A DNA stretch of 64,000 nucleotides from Prevotella sp. (GCA_017548605.1 JAFYZT010000040.1:1-64000); one strand, 5' to 3'; shown: positions 50,692 through 58,578, numbered from the stretch's first letter. Numbers and translations are program-made. The notes: generated by a model not told the origin, from the sequence alone.

Positions 50692-51221
50692 ATAAGTCCA
50701 GCCTCACGCATTTGTTCTTGAGCCTTCTTCTGCTGCTTAGCTGCTTTTTTGGCTGCTTTTTCAGCTTTCTTCTGCTCTTTCTTGGCTTTTTCTTCAGCCT
50801 TCTTTTTCTTCTTTTCTTCTTTTTCGCGTTTCTTCAGTTCTTTTTCGCGTTTCTTGGCTTCTTTTTCGGCTTTCTTGGCCTCTTTTTCAGCCTTTTTGGC
50901 TTCCTTTTCTGCTTTCTTAGCCGCTTTTTCAGCATCTTTCTGCTGTTTCTCTATTGCTTTTTGTTGTTTCTGCTGTTCTTTCGCTTGTTTAGCAGCCTCT
51001 TTCTCAGCAGCCTCTCTTTCTGCAGCCTCTTTTCTGGCCTGTTTTGCGGCCTCTTCAGCAGCCACTCTCTGTGCTTCTGCCTGCTCAGCTGGTGTCACGC
51101 CCGGAGGAGGAGCCACCTGTTGTGTGGGGTCGACATAAGGGGCTTGAGGTTGATCTACCACTTGCGCATTTACTTGTGTTATGGCAAAAAGCGCCAAAGC
51201 CATCGTCAATAGTTTTTTCAT
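50688..51221 (-). CDS. Secreted Lys/Ala/Glu-rich coiled-coil protein
   Basis: The 177-residue protein has a signal peptide (KKLLTMALALFAITQVNAQ) and a short Pro/Gln-rich linker (QAPYVDPTQQVAPPPG). Residues about 55-170 are almost entirely Lys, Ala, Glu and Gln, with a repeated KKAEKEA unit, so a long charged alpha-helix or coiled coil is expected. It should lie in the periplasm. Its stop overlaps the M15 peptidase start by 4 bp, so the two are probably made in fixed ratio. A spacer, adaptor or cell-wall-binding role is speculation. A -7 element lies upstream at 51250-51257 on the minus strand. Confidence 0.75.
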   Translation of the reverse strand: MKKLLTMALALFAITQVNAQVVDQPQAPYVDPTQQVAPPPGVTPAEQAEAQRVAAEEAAKQARKEAAEREAAEKEAAKQAKEQQKQQKAIEKQQKDAEKAAKKAEKEAKKAEKEAKKAEKEAKKREKELKKREKEEKKKKKAEEKAKKEQKKAEKAAKKAAKQQKKAQEQMREAGLI

Positions 51222-51249
51222 TGTTTACAGTTTTTGTTAATAGCCATTG

Positions 51250-51257
51250 CAAAGATA
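51250..51257 (-). promoter_or_regulatory. -7 element for the KEA-rich/M15 unit
   Basis: The minus strand reads TATCTTTG about 30 bp before the start codon. Confidence 0.5.
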
Positions 51258-51450
51258 ATGGTTTTTGACAAAGGAACAAAATTTTTTTAGACAAAGGGAC
51301 ACAAAAACATATTATTTTATCAACAAAAGTACATAGCTGTTTGTGTCAATAACAAGACAAAGGAACTGAAATGACACTGATTCTCAACATGTTATATTTT
51401 CCATGTGTGTCAATGACGATAAGGGTATTGCAAAAAGCTTTTTTGGTGAT

Positions 51451-51458
51451 TATCTTTG
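51451..51458 (+). promoter_or_regulatory. -7 element of an orphan plus-strand transcript
   Basis: TATCTTTG is a full match, with ATTG at 51427-51430, 20 bp upstream, as a weak -33. No protein gene follows on this strand before 51638, where an opposite-strand gene ends. The 51258-51450 stretch upstream holds nothing else I can support. Confidence 0.55.
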
Positions 51459-51463
51459 CATCG

Positions 51464-51615
51464 AACCAATACTAATTCTGCATTAAATGCTTCCGTTGCC
51501 AAAGGTGATTGTCCTAAGCCTTAAGTGACGGGAGCATTTGGTTAACCACCTCTGGCTTTCGGATGAAAGTGGAATAGATAAAATAATAAAAAGGTGGGCA
51601 ACCCACCTTTTTATT
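51464..51615 (+). ncRNA. Candidate structured small RNA
   Basis: Between a consensus -7 element and a strong terminator lie about 150 nt with no plausible ORF but clear pairing. AAATGCTTCCGT (51485-51496) pairs with ACGGGAGCATTT (51528-51539) over 12 bp with one G-T pair. AACCAA (51464-51469) can pair with TTGGTT (51538-51543), partly competing with the first stem. CTTTC-GGAT-GAAAG (51556-51569) is a third hairpin, extended by CCA/TGG. The terminator stem follows at 51585-51615. I do not recognise the RNA family, and found no SRP or tmRNA signature. The boundaries are inferred from promoter and terminator. Confidence 0.5.
51585..51615. terminator. Bidirectional terminator with a 14-bp stem
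   Basis: AATAAAAAGGTGGG and CCCACCTTTTTATT pair perfectly around a 3-base loop. It ends both the plus-strand candidate RNA and the minus-strand phosphohexomutase gene. Confidence 0.9.
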
Positions 51616-51637
51616 AATATCATAGTTTTACAAGACG

Positions 51638-53389
51638 TCAATCGAGTTTAAGGCTTTCTTTGATGGCCTGGACTTTTTCTTCTGCTGCCTTTATGCAACG
51701 CTCATAGCATCCTGCACATTTGAACGACGGGTCTTTAACTTCAATATAGAACTTGATTTTCGGTTCAGTACCAGAAGGACGTACACTCACCTTTGTATCA
51801 TCGTCGCAGAACCACTGCAGCACATTACTGGTATCGGGCATGTTAAGCTTTTCAACTGTTCCGTCAGCCTTTTTAGCTTCGAGAGTCTGGTAATCCTTCC
51901 AAAGGACTATTTTCGAACCACCCAATTCCGTTGGCGGTTGGTTACGGAAGTTGGTCATCATCTGCTTAATCTCATCAGCTCCTGTCTTACCCGGACGTAC
52001 CACATTAATCGTTACCTCACGAGAGAAACCATATTCTACATAAATATCCATGAGCAGATCGTAGAGAGTACGTCCGTTGTCTTTAGCCCAAGCTGCTATT
52101 TCACAAATTAAGCAGATTGAAGCTGGTGAATCTTTGTCGCGCACCTTGTCAAATGGCAGGAACCCAAAGCTCTCTTCACCACCACCGATGTATTTTTTGA
52201 CTCCCTCGGAGACACGTATCTCGTTAGCAATCCATTTGAACCCCGTGTAGCAGTCACGCAGTTCAACACCATTTTTGTCGGCTATTTTTTTGATGACCTC
52301 TGTGGTAACGATGGTCTTGACAAGGAATTCATTACCTTTGAGTTGTCCAAGTTTCTTCTTGTTGGCAATGATATACCAGCAGAACATCATACACGTCTGG
52401 TTACCATTGAGTATTTCCCATTCTCCTTTGGCGTTACGGCATACGATAGCTAATCGGTCAGCATCGGGATCACTGGCAATGACGAGATCGGCATTGAGTT
52501 TTGTTCCTAATTTCATGCCCAGCGTCATGGCCTCCGCATTTTCCGGATTCGGAGAAACCACCGTTGGGAAATTGCCATCGATGACCATCTGCTCTGGTAC
52601 CACGTAAATGTTCTGGAATCCCCAGGAGCGTAAAGCTTCAGGAATGATAACACGTCCTGTACCGTGCATGGGCGAATAAACAATGTTAAGATCTTTCTGA
52701 CGTAGTATCACGTCTTGGTCAACCATTGCCTCTTTTACCGCCTGTAGATAATCCCAATCCATCTCACCGCCAATAATTTGAATAAGGTCTTTGTTGCCTT
52801 CAAATTTAACGTCGTGAATCTTCACCTTATTCACCTCGTCAATGATGCCTTTATCATGCGGAGCGAGAACCTGAGCGCCATCATCCCAATACGCTTTGTA
52901 TCCGTTATATTCTTTCGGGTTATGGCTTGCGGTGACGTTGACACCTGCCTGACATCCAAGCTGCCGTATGGCGAATGATATTTCCGGAGTAGGTCTGAGA
53001 CTTTCAAAGAGATACACCTTAATTCCATTAGCTGAGAAGATATCGGCCACCGATTCGGCGAACATACGTCCATTATTGCGACAGTCGTGTCCAACTACCA
53101 CCGCAAGGTCTTTCCTTCCCGGGAAAGCTTTCAGAATATAATTGGCGAACCCCTGTGTTGCCATTCCGACAATATACTTATTCATGCGGTTTGTTCCCGC
53201 CCCCATGATGCCGCGCAATCCACCTGTACCAAATTCCAAGTCACGATAGAACGCGTCGATAAGTTCCGTCTTGTCATCGTTGTCAAGCATAGCCTGTACA
53301 GACTTTCTTGTTTCCTCGTCGAAAGCGGGGCTAAGCCATTCTTTTGCCCGCTCTTCGCATTGCCTAATCAGTTCTTTGTTATTTTCCAT
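51638..53389 (-). CDS. Phosphohexomutase (phosphoglucomutase/phosphomannomutase)
   Basis: The 583-residue enzyme interconverts hexose 1- and 6-phosphates. Visible motifs are FGTGGLRGIMGAGTNRMN near the N terminus, the phosphoserine loop VNVTASHNPKEYNGYK, the metal-binding IASDPDADRLAIV, and the sugar-binding GGGEESFGFL. The C terminus has VRPSGTEPKIKFYIEV for phosphate contact. The size fits the long PgcA-like phosphoglucomutases. The exact sugar preference cannot be read. A minus-strand -7 element (TAACTTTG) lies at 53427-53434. Confidence 0.93.
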   Translation of the reverse strand: MENNKELIRQCEERAKEWLSPAFDEETRKSVQAMLDNDDKTELIDAFYRDLEFGTGGLRGIMGAGTNRMNKYIVGMATQGFANYILKAFPGRKDLAVVVGHDCRNNGRMFAESVADIFSANGIKVYLFESLRPTPEISFAIRQLGCQAGVNVTASHNPKEYNGYKAYWDDGAQVLAPHDKGIIDEVNKVKIHDVKFEGNKDLIQIIGGEMDWDYLQAVKEAMVDQDVILRQKDLNIVYSPMHGTGRVIIPEALRSWGFQNIYVVPEQMVIDGNFPTVVSPNPENAEAMTLGMKLGTKLNADLVIASDPDADRLAIVCRNAKGEWEILNGNQTCMMFCWYIIANKKKLGQLKGNEFLVKTIVTTEVIKKIADKNGVELRDCYTGFKWIANEIRVSEGVKKYIGGGEESFGFLPFDKVRDKDSPASICLICEIAAWAKDNGRTLYDLLMDIYVEYGFSREVTINVVRPGKTGADEIKQMMTNFRNQPPTELGGSKIVLWKDYQTLEAKKADGTVEKLNMPDTSNVLQWFCDDDTKVSVRPSGTEPKIKFYIEVKDPSFKCAGCYERCIKAAEEKVQAIKESLKLD

Positions 53390-53426
53390 AATACTTTGTG
53401 TTTTTAATGATTTACATTGTTTGCCA

Positions 53427-53434
53427 CAAAGTTA
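53427..53434 (-). promoter_or_regulatory. -7 element for the phosphohexomutase gene
   Basis: The minus strand reads TAACTTTG about 40 bp before the start codon. Confidence 0.5.
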
Positions 53435-53482
53435 ACGAATTAAAATGAAAAAACAATCATGATAAGAAAATAATTTTTCATT

Positions 53483-53514
53483 TTTGCTTCTTTCATTGAA
53501 ATGTATTACCTTTG
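53483..53514 (+). promoter_or_regulatory. Promoter for DUF4491 gene
   Basis: TTTG at 53483-53486, 20 bp, TACCTTTG at 53507-53514. It overlaps the upstream open frame at 53501, so the true start is downstream. Confidence 0.7.
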
Positions 53515-53536
53515 TCTTTTTAAACACCAAACCGTC

Positions 53537-53860
53537 ATGCATTTTCATTTCACTGGCATCATCATTGCCGTCTGCACTTTTTTAGTAATCGGTCTGTGTC
53601 ATCCCTTAGTTATCAAGATGGAATATTACACAGGCACGAAGTATTGGTGGACATTTTTTATAGTAGGTTTGTTGAGCATTTTTGCCGCTCTCCTTATCGA
53701 GGATGTGATTGTTTCTTCCGTCTTAGGTGTGGTGGGCGCTTCGTTGTTATGGGGAATTGGCGAATTGTTCGCGCAAAAAAAACGTGTTGAAAAAGGATGG
53801 TTTCCCATGAACCCAAAGCGTAAAGAGGAGTATGATAAAGGTAAAAAGGTAAAAAAGTAA
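53537..53860 (+). CDS. DUF4491 membrane protein
   Basis: The 107-residue protein has three hydrophobic segments (GIIIAVCTFLVIGLCHPLV, WWTFFIVGLLSIFAALL, VIVSSVLGVVGASLLWGIG) and then the family tail GWFPMNPKRKEEY. This layout matches DUF4491, found in Bacteroidales and of unknown function. I start at the ATG at 53537 because the promoter overlaps the frame's earlier ATG at 53501. It is followed by rlmH across a purine-rich linker and is probably cotranscribed with it. Confidence 0.8.
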   Translation: MHFHFTGIIIAVCTFLVIGLCHPLVIKMEYYTGTKYWWTFFIVGLLSIFAALLIEDVIVSSVLGVVGASLLWGIGELFAQKKRVEKGWFPMNPKRKEEYDKGKKVKK

Positions 53861-53880
53861 AAGAGTAAAAGGGTAAAAAG
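53840..53880 (+). repeat. Purine-rich GTAAAAAG linker repeat
   Basis: Imperfect copies of GGTAAAAA run from the end of the DUF4491 gene to the rlmH start. This type of linker recurs before the CHAT gene (34381-34432). Confidence 0.55.
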
Positions 53881-53882
53881 CG

Positions 53883-54353
53883 ATGAAGACATTATTGATA
53901 TTGGTTGGAAAGACCAATGATAAGCATTTGTCGGTGTTAATCGATGATTATGTTAATAGGATTGGTCATTACATGCCTTTTGAGTTGACTGTTGTTCCCG
54001 AGTTGAAAAACACGAAAAGCCTGAGTGAGGAACAGCAGAAAGATAAAGAAGGCGATTTGATACTAAAACATGTTCAGTCAGGTGATACATTGGTTTTGCT
54101 TGACGAGCATGGTACGGAATATCGCAGTGTTGGCTTTGCGCAATGGTTAGAACGCCAACAATCATTGAGCAAACGTTTAGTTTTTGTCATTGGTGGGCCC
54201 TATGGTTTTTCGTCGGCAGTACATTCTCGTTGCAACGCCAAAATATCCCTATCGAGGATGACATTCTCTCACCAAATGGTTCGTTTGGTTTTTGCGGAAC
54301 AGTTGTATCGCGCCTGCACCATCATCAAAGGAGAACCGTATCATCATGAATAG
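53883..54353 (+). CDS. rlmH: 23S rRNA pseudouridine-1915 N3-methyltransferase
   Basis: RlmH is a SPOUT-class SAM methyltransferase that modifies the decoding-centre helix 69 of 23S rRNA. The 156-residue protein has LLDEHGTEYRSVGFAQWL, the SAM-binding VFVIGGPYGFS, and the C-terminal LSLSRMTFSHQMVRLVFAEQLYRA knot. Length is normal. It lies 22 bp after the DUF4491 gene. Confidence 0.95.
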   Translation: MKTLLILVGKTNDKHLSVLIDDYVNRIGHYMPFELTVVPELKNTKSLSEEQQKDKEGDLILKHVQSGDTLVLLDEHGTEYRSVGFAQWLERQQSLSKRLVFVIGGPYGFSSAVHSRCNAKISLSRMTFSHQMVRLVFAEQLYRACTIIKGEPYHHE

Positions 54354-54374
54354 TGACAAGAAATGAAAAAACAT

Positions 54375-54404
54375 CGCGTTCAAGGCTTCACAGTCTCGAA
54401 CGCG
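54375..54404 (-). terminator. Terminator downstream of the 34-residue gene (minus strand)
   Basis: CGCGTTC and GAACGCG form a 7-bp GC-rich stem around a 16-base loop. Read on the minus strand it is followed by ATGTTTTTTC, a T tract. It lies 27 bp beyond the stop of the minus-strand small gene. Confidence 0.6.
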
Positions 54405-54431
54405 CGCAAAAATGATAAATATAGATTAAAA

Positions 54432-54536
54432 TTACTTGTATGCGATTGCTCCCGCAATTGCGAATGCAAATATAAGGCAAAAATAAAATACTCGCAAATA
54501 ATCCGCTATATTTTTTTTAAATTTCTTACATTTCAT
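54432..54536 (-). CDS. 34-residue small membrane protein
   Basis: The minus strand encodes an uninterrupted 34-residue protein, ATG to TAA. It has a basic N terminus (MKCKKFKKN) and a single hydrophobic helix (about residues 16-33) rich in Phe, Ile, Ala and Gly, containing FAFAIAGAIAY. The charge layout predicts an inner-membrane protein with its N terminus inside. It lies alone between rlmH and the TlpA-like gene, and a hairpin with a T tract follows, as for an independent unit. No family is recognised, and no consensus promoter was found upstream. Confidence 0.6.
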   Translation of the reverse strand: MKCKKFKKNIADYLRVFYFCLIFAFAIAGAIAYK

Positions 54537-54586
54537 CGATAAAAATGCGGCGAATTAACGTAAACAATTATTCTTTGGCTTTAAAT

Positions 54587-54617
54587 TTTGCTTTTTGACA
54601 GAAAATGGTTAACTTCG
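54587..54617 (+). promoter_or_regulatory. Possible promoter for the TlpA-like gene
   Basis: TTTG at 54587-54590, 19 bp, then TAACTTCG at 54610-54617, one base off consensus. Confidence 0.45.
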
Positions 54618-54647
54618 CAAACGTTAATAAGAAACGCTTATTTCAGT

Positions 54648-55265
54648 ATGAACAGAAAACTATATTTATTGATGGTTGCCATAGCAGTGATTGGCATCAC
54701 ATCCAGTTGCAACAAGCAGAAAGTAACTTCACCTGAAGCAGAAGAATCTCATGAAACGGTTGTCAAAGCGACTGCAGACTCGCAGACGACATCTGATGTA
54801 TCAGACCAGACGACAGTTGCTGGAGAAAAAACTAGTTTGTCCTCATCTGATGAACTGGCCGCCCCTGATTTTTCATTAAAAGATTTGAACGGCAAGACGG
54901 TTAGTTTACGTTCCCTGCGTGGCAAGCCCTTGGTGCTTGATTTCTGGGGTTCATGGTGTGTTTGGTGCATACGCGGCTTCCCAAAAATGAAAGAATATTA
55001 CCAAAAACACGCAGGTAAATTTGAGATTTTGGGCGTCGACTGTAATGACAACGAGGAAGCATGGCGTAAGGCTGTGAAAGAAAACAACTTACCATGGTTG
55101 CAAGTCTATTGTCCTGATGGTTCTTCGGTGTTCGATGACTACGACATCCAAGGATTTCCCACAAAGATTGTACTTGACACACAAGGAAGGGTGATGAAGA
55201 CATTCTTGGGTGAAGATCCTGCCTTTTATCAATACTTGGACGAGATTTTGAACGTTGAACAATAA
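54648..55265 (+). CDS. TlpA/ResA-like thioredoxin lipoprotein
   Basis: The 205-residue protein has a lipoprotein signal (YLLMVAIAVIGITSSC, Cys at about residue 20), a Ser/Thr/Glu-rich linker, and a thioredoxin domain. The active site is CVWC at C104-C107 (WGSWCVWCIRGFP). APDFSLKDLNGKTVSLRSLRG is the AhpC/TSA-type lead-in, and the cis-Pro loop GFPTKIVLD is visible near the end. It likely reduces disulfides in the periplasm. The ORF extends upstream to 54588, but that start precedes the likely promoter; 54648 gives the lipobox. Confidence 0.88.
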   Translation: MNRKLYLLMVAIAVIGITSSCNKQKVTSPEAEESHETVVKATADSQTTSDVSDQTTVAGEKTSLSSSDELAAPDFSLKDLNGKTVSLRSLRGKPLVLDFWGSWCVWCIRGFPKMKEYYQKHAGKFEILGVDCNDNEEAWRKAVKENNLPWLQVYCPDGSSVFDDYDIQGFPTKIVLDTQGRVMKTFLGEDPAFYQYLDEILNVEQ

Positions 55266-55310
55266 TCGTAAAACATTGTAGATTATATATTTGAGATTGA
55301 GTTCCGAATT

Positions 55311-56567
55311 ATGAAAAAGATCTTTCTCTTGTTTTTTGTCATGAGCAGTATAACTGCCATGGGACAAACCGCCAAAAGTGGCCGTCATAACATACCTTTA
55401 GTGTATGACGTAGAAAATACAGGTTCAGACGTTACACCTGTGCTGCCTAGTTTTGATGCATCCCATCGATGCGAAGCATTGCCCGATCCTTTAGAATGGT
55501 CTGACGGACGCGGCCGTGTCCGTAAATTCAAGGACTGGCGCAAGCGTCGTGGTGAAATAGCCCGTGAAATACAACATTATGAAATTGGCACCAAGCCCAT
55601 TGTCTCCCCTTCTGCCATCAATGCCAAAATGGATGGTGACACACTGAAAGTAGATGTTACTGTGAATGGTGAGACACTGCATCTAACAGCCACTATCCGC
55701 TATCCCAAGACAGGTACAGCCCCCTACCCCTTGATGATTGGCACGAGTCATCTGACATTACCTGACACATTGTTTGCCAATCGTCCCATTGCCCGTATGA
55801 ATTTCCACGAACGACAAGTAAACAACTACAGTCAGTTTGGCAAGCCCTCAGGCCGTGGCAATTACGAATTTGACCGTCTCTATCCTGAATTGACCGACAA
55901 CGGAGCCTACAGTGAGTGGGCTTGGGGATTAAGCCGTTTATTGGATGGTTTGCAGATGTTAGGTTCTGAGAAGACAAAAATTGACATGCAACATATCGGT
56001 GTCAGTGGCTGTTCGTATGCCGGTAAGATGGCTCTTTTCTGCGGTGCATTTGACGAGCGTGTGGCATTGACCATCGCACAAGAACCCGGTGGTGGCGGAG
56101 CAGCTGTATGGCGTTATTCCCATTGGATGAACATTCAGCCAGGTGCCGAGGCTGTGGAGGACCTCGACCGCACCGATTACCATTGGTTTAAGGAAAGCAT
56201 GCGTACTACTTATGGTGGCGATTCTGTAGCCTATCTTCCCCACGACCATCACGAATTGGTGGCAATGATTTGTCCACGTGCTGTGCTGATGTTGGGAAAT
56301 CCTGACTACCGTTGGTTAGCTGACCCCTCAGGTTACGTCTCCATGAACGCCGCTATCAAAGTATGGGAGCAGTTCGGCATAGACGACAGAGCCGGCTACT
56401 CAATTGTAGCCGGCCATGGCCATTGCCAATTACCCGAAGTGCAGTATCCCGAAGTGGCCGCTTACCTTGACAAGTTCTTGTTGGGTAAGGACGACGTAAA
56501 CACACGTGTGCGGATTGCCCCGGCTGATTATTCGGATATAGATTTAGGCAAGTGGATTAAGTATTGA
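55311..56567 (+). CDS. CE15-like secreted carbohydrate esterase
   Basis: The 418-residue protein has a signal peptide (MKKIFLLFFVMSSITAMGQ). The fold is alpha/beta-hydrolase with features of the glucuronoyl methylesterase family CE15. These are WRKRRGEIAREIQHYEIG near the N terminus, nucleophile S235 in GVSGCSYAGKM, E258 in AQEPGGGGAAVWR, and H371 in AGHGHCQLP. CE15 enzymes cleave the ester between lignin alcohols and glucuronoxylan, which would suit a plant-polysaccharide degrader. No SusC/D pair is nearby, so substrate assignment is uncertain. It follows the TlpA-like gene by 45 bp and may be cotranscribed. Confidence 0.8.
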   Translation: MKKIFLLFFVMSSITAMGQTAKSGRHNIPLVYDVENTGSDVTPVLPSFDASHRCEALPDPLEWSDGRGRVRKFKDWRKRRGEIAREIQHYEIGTKPIVSPSAINAKMDGDTLKVDVTVNGETLHLTATIRYPKTGTAPYPLMIGTSHLTLPDTLFANRPIARMNFHERQVNNYSQFGKPSGRGNYEFDRLYPELTDNGAYSEWAWGLSRLLDGLQMLGSEKTKIDMQHIGVSGCSYAGKMALFCGAFDERVALTIAQEPGGGGAAVWRYSHWMNIQPGAEAVEDLDRTDYHWFKESMRTTYGGDSVAYLPHDHHELVAMICPRAVLMLGNPDYRWLADPSGYVSMNAAIKVWEQFGIDDRAGYSIVAGHGHCQLPEVQYPEVAAYLDKFLLGKDDVNTRVRIAPADYSDIDLGKWIKY

Positions 56568-57074
56568 TCAGTTGCAATTTGTAACAGAATTGCCACAAAT
56601 CCACTCATCTTGGATCCAGCCAGTGTGCTTACCATCAAGCGTTTTCACTTTTACCCATCCATTGGTGATGTCAATAGGTCTTAAAAGCGTTTCTTGACTA
56701 AATGAGTACATGGCTTTCCCTTTGGCGGATGGCGTCTTTCTTAAGTAGAGTCGTTGTCCGCCATAGTTTCTAGTGCTCACTGCGATGCACGAATTGTGGA
56801 TATAATGGTTCTTCGCTGCGGCAAGATGCGGCATCCCCCCATCCGGCACAAAATAACTCTGGTCAGCAATCTGCCACCATCCATTTACCGGGGCGTAGAC
56901 ATCGAGCATGGCATTTTTGTCTGTTGGGATACGGTCGACTATTTTTCCATTTGGCGCATTACGCACATTGGAAAATGGTCCATCACTATCGTGAATAAAT
57001 ACTGTTAGGCTTTGTGCCTTTGTGCCAGCCATTGAGAATATGGCAAGCGAGAGAACTAGGAATAGTTTTTTCAT
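56568..57074 (-). CDS. Secreted SH3-like protein
   Basis: The 168-residue product has a signal peptide (MKKLFLVLSLAIFSMAG...AQ); the ATG at 57116 would add 14 non-conserved residues, so I start at 57074. The mature part carries two SH3-like stretches: NVRNAPNGKIVDRIP...NGWWQIAD, and LYLRKTPSAKGKAMYSF...NGWVKVKTLDGKHTGWIQDEW. Bacterial SH3 domains often bind peptidoglycan or peptides in the envelope. It converges with the esterase gene, abutting it at 56567/56568. Confidence 0.75.
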   Translation of the reverse strand: MKKLFLVLSLAIFSMAGTKAQSLTVFIHDSDGPFSNVRNAPNGKIVDRIPTDKNAMLDVYAPVNGWWQIADQSYFVPDGGMPHLAAAKNHYIHNSCIAVSTRNYGGQRLYLRKTPSAKGKAMYSFSQETLLRPIDITNGWVKVKTLDGKHTGWIQDEWICGNSVTNCN

Positions 57075-57153
57075 GAGTTTAATTATTTTAGGATTTAGGA
57101 AAAATCTAATAGCCAATAGATTGTTTTATAAAACATAGATAATAATAGAGATG

Positions 57154-58578
57154 CTATTTCACTTGGAGAACGCGCCGTTCACCTTGATAACTGACATACC
57201 CCTCATGTTCAAGGTATTTCATGATAAGGTCTGTTGTTTCACGGTTGAGACTACGTCCTTGGTCTTTACGTGGTGATGAACTGATGGCCGCCACATAACT
57301 GTTCGTAACAACCTTATATTTTTTCTTGAGGTCAAGTTTGTCTCCTTCAAGTGTGAGGAGTTGCAATTTCTTTATTTTCGTGCTATCGTTTCTGTCATAA
57401 TACACTTCACACCTGATGCCCCCAACGTACGGGAAGTTGTTGTCATCATTGTCATGACAAGCTATAAGCATCTGTTGCAATTCCTCGCCAGTCAGTTCCA
57501 GCATAACTGCATCATTACGGAAAGGATCAAGACGCAGTACATCGTTGACGGTGATGTCACCAGCAGGATGTGTTTCATAACGTACTCCCCCGAAATTCTC
57601 TATTCCCACGTCAGCACCTGTCTCCTTATAGAATGCATCACACATGAGGCAACCAAGTTCCTCATAAGTATTGAAAGGTGTGGTAGCCTGTGCAAGTACC
57701 CTTTTAAACGCTTCGTTATCATTGAAAAAGCGCACTAATTCCGCCACTACCGCATTTTTCGAAGTGCACTTCATCAGGTCGATATTCTCCGCTTTTTTAC
57801 TGACGATTTTCCCGTCTTCAAGCGTTATTGTTATATGTGTCACTTTGCCCAATTTGTTCGCGTTTTGTGTAACCAGAACACCATTGAGTACCTCTCCGCC
57901 ATCTAATTGCGTATGAGAATGTCCACCAATGATTACATCAACCCACGGGAACAAAGTGGGCATTTCCCTTTCCGCCTCATAACCGTTGTGGGAGAGGAAA
58001 ATGGTAACATCACATTGATTATGCATCCATTCATATTGCTGCAATGTCTCGTTGACGGGAGAAAACGTAACGCCCACCACATTGTCGGGATGAGTGTCAG
58101 GGATACCATGAGTACCCAATTGCACACTGCCCACAACACCCACTTTCACCCCATCTGCATCAAACACCTGCGCAGGTAAGGTGTGGATACCCAGCGAGTT
58201 ATCGGGGTGAATATTGGCACAGAGGTAGGAAAAGGCTGACATGTTGATAAGCCGTGCCAGACCATCTGTTTTTGAATCGAATTCATGGTTTCCGAGTGCC
58301 GTGGCATGGAAACCCACGATATTCATGAGTGCCACCATGGGATAGGCCGGTATATCATAAAGGTCATTATAAGGATTTCCCGTTCTGTTATCACCTGCAG
58401 AGAAGATAAGCAATGACGGATAAAGCGTACGCAAACTATCAGCTACCGCAGCCAGTTGTGGGAACCGGTCAATAGCCGCATGCATATCATTTGTAGAGAG
58501 TATATGCACTTCTTTATGTTGGGCATATGATGAGACTGCGGCGAAGAAGACAACAAAAACAATGAACAGTTTTTTCAT
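57154..58578 (-). CDS. 5'-nucleotidase / UDP-sugar hydrolase family
   Basis: The 474-residue protein has a signal peptide ending at SSYAQ. The N-terminal metallophosphoesterase domain shows ILSTNDMHAAID, FSAGDNRTGN, LGNHEFDS and IIGGHSHTQLDGGE, and the C-terminal domain shows NFGGVRYETHPAGDIT and RLDPFRNDAVML. It should be periplasmic or exported and should release phosphate from nucleotides or nucleotide sugars. Its start overlaps the stop of a 75-residue gene by 4 bp, so the two are translationally coupled. It is shorter than UshA (550), mainly in the linker. Confidence 0.9.
   Translation of the reverse strand: MKKLFIVFVVFFAAVSSYAQHKEVHILSTNDMHAAIDRFPQLAAVADSLRTLYPSLLIFSAGDNRTGNPYNDLYDIPAYPMVALMNIVGFHATALGNHEFDSKTDGLARLINMSAFSYLCANIHPDNSLGIHTLPAQVFDADGVKVGVVGSVQLGTHGIPDTHPDNVVGVTFSPVNETLQQYEWMHNQCDVTIFLSHNGYEAEREMPTLFPWVDVIIGGHSHTQLDGGEVLNGVLVTQNANKLGKVTHITITLEDGKIVSKKAENIDLMKCTSKNAVVAELVRFFNDNEAFKRVLAQATTPFNTYEELGCLMCDAFYKETGADVGIENFGGVRYETHPAGDITVNDVLRLDPFRNDAVMLELTGEELQQMLIACHDNDDNNFPYVGGIRCEVYYDRNDSTKIKKLQLLTLEGDKLDLKKKYKVVTNSYVAAISSSPRKDQGRSLNRETTDLIMKYLEHEGYVSYQGERRVLQVK

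Noticed and set aside
50712-51212. 166-residue Phe/Leu-rich plus-strand ORF
   Set aside because: It is the antisense shadow of the Lys/Glu-rich gene: Lys and Glu codons give Phe, Leu and Ser on the other strand.
51464-51615. Naming the structured RNA as 6S, SRP or Bacteroidales-1 RNA
   Set aside because: I see no SRP tetraloop region, and the helical layout does not clearly match 6S; I cannot run a covariance search to decide.
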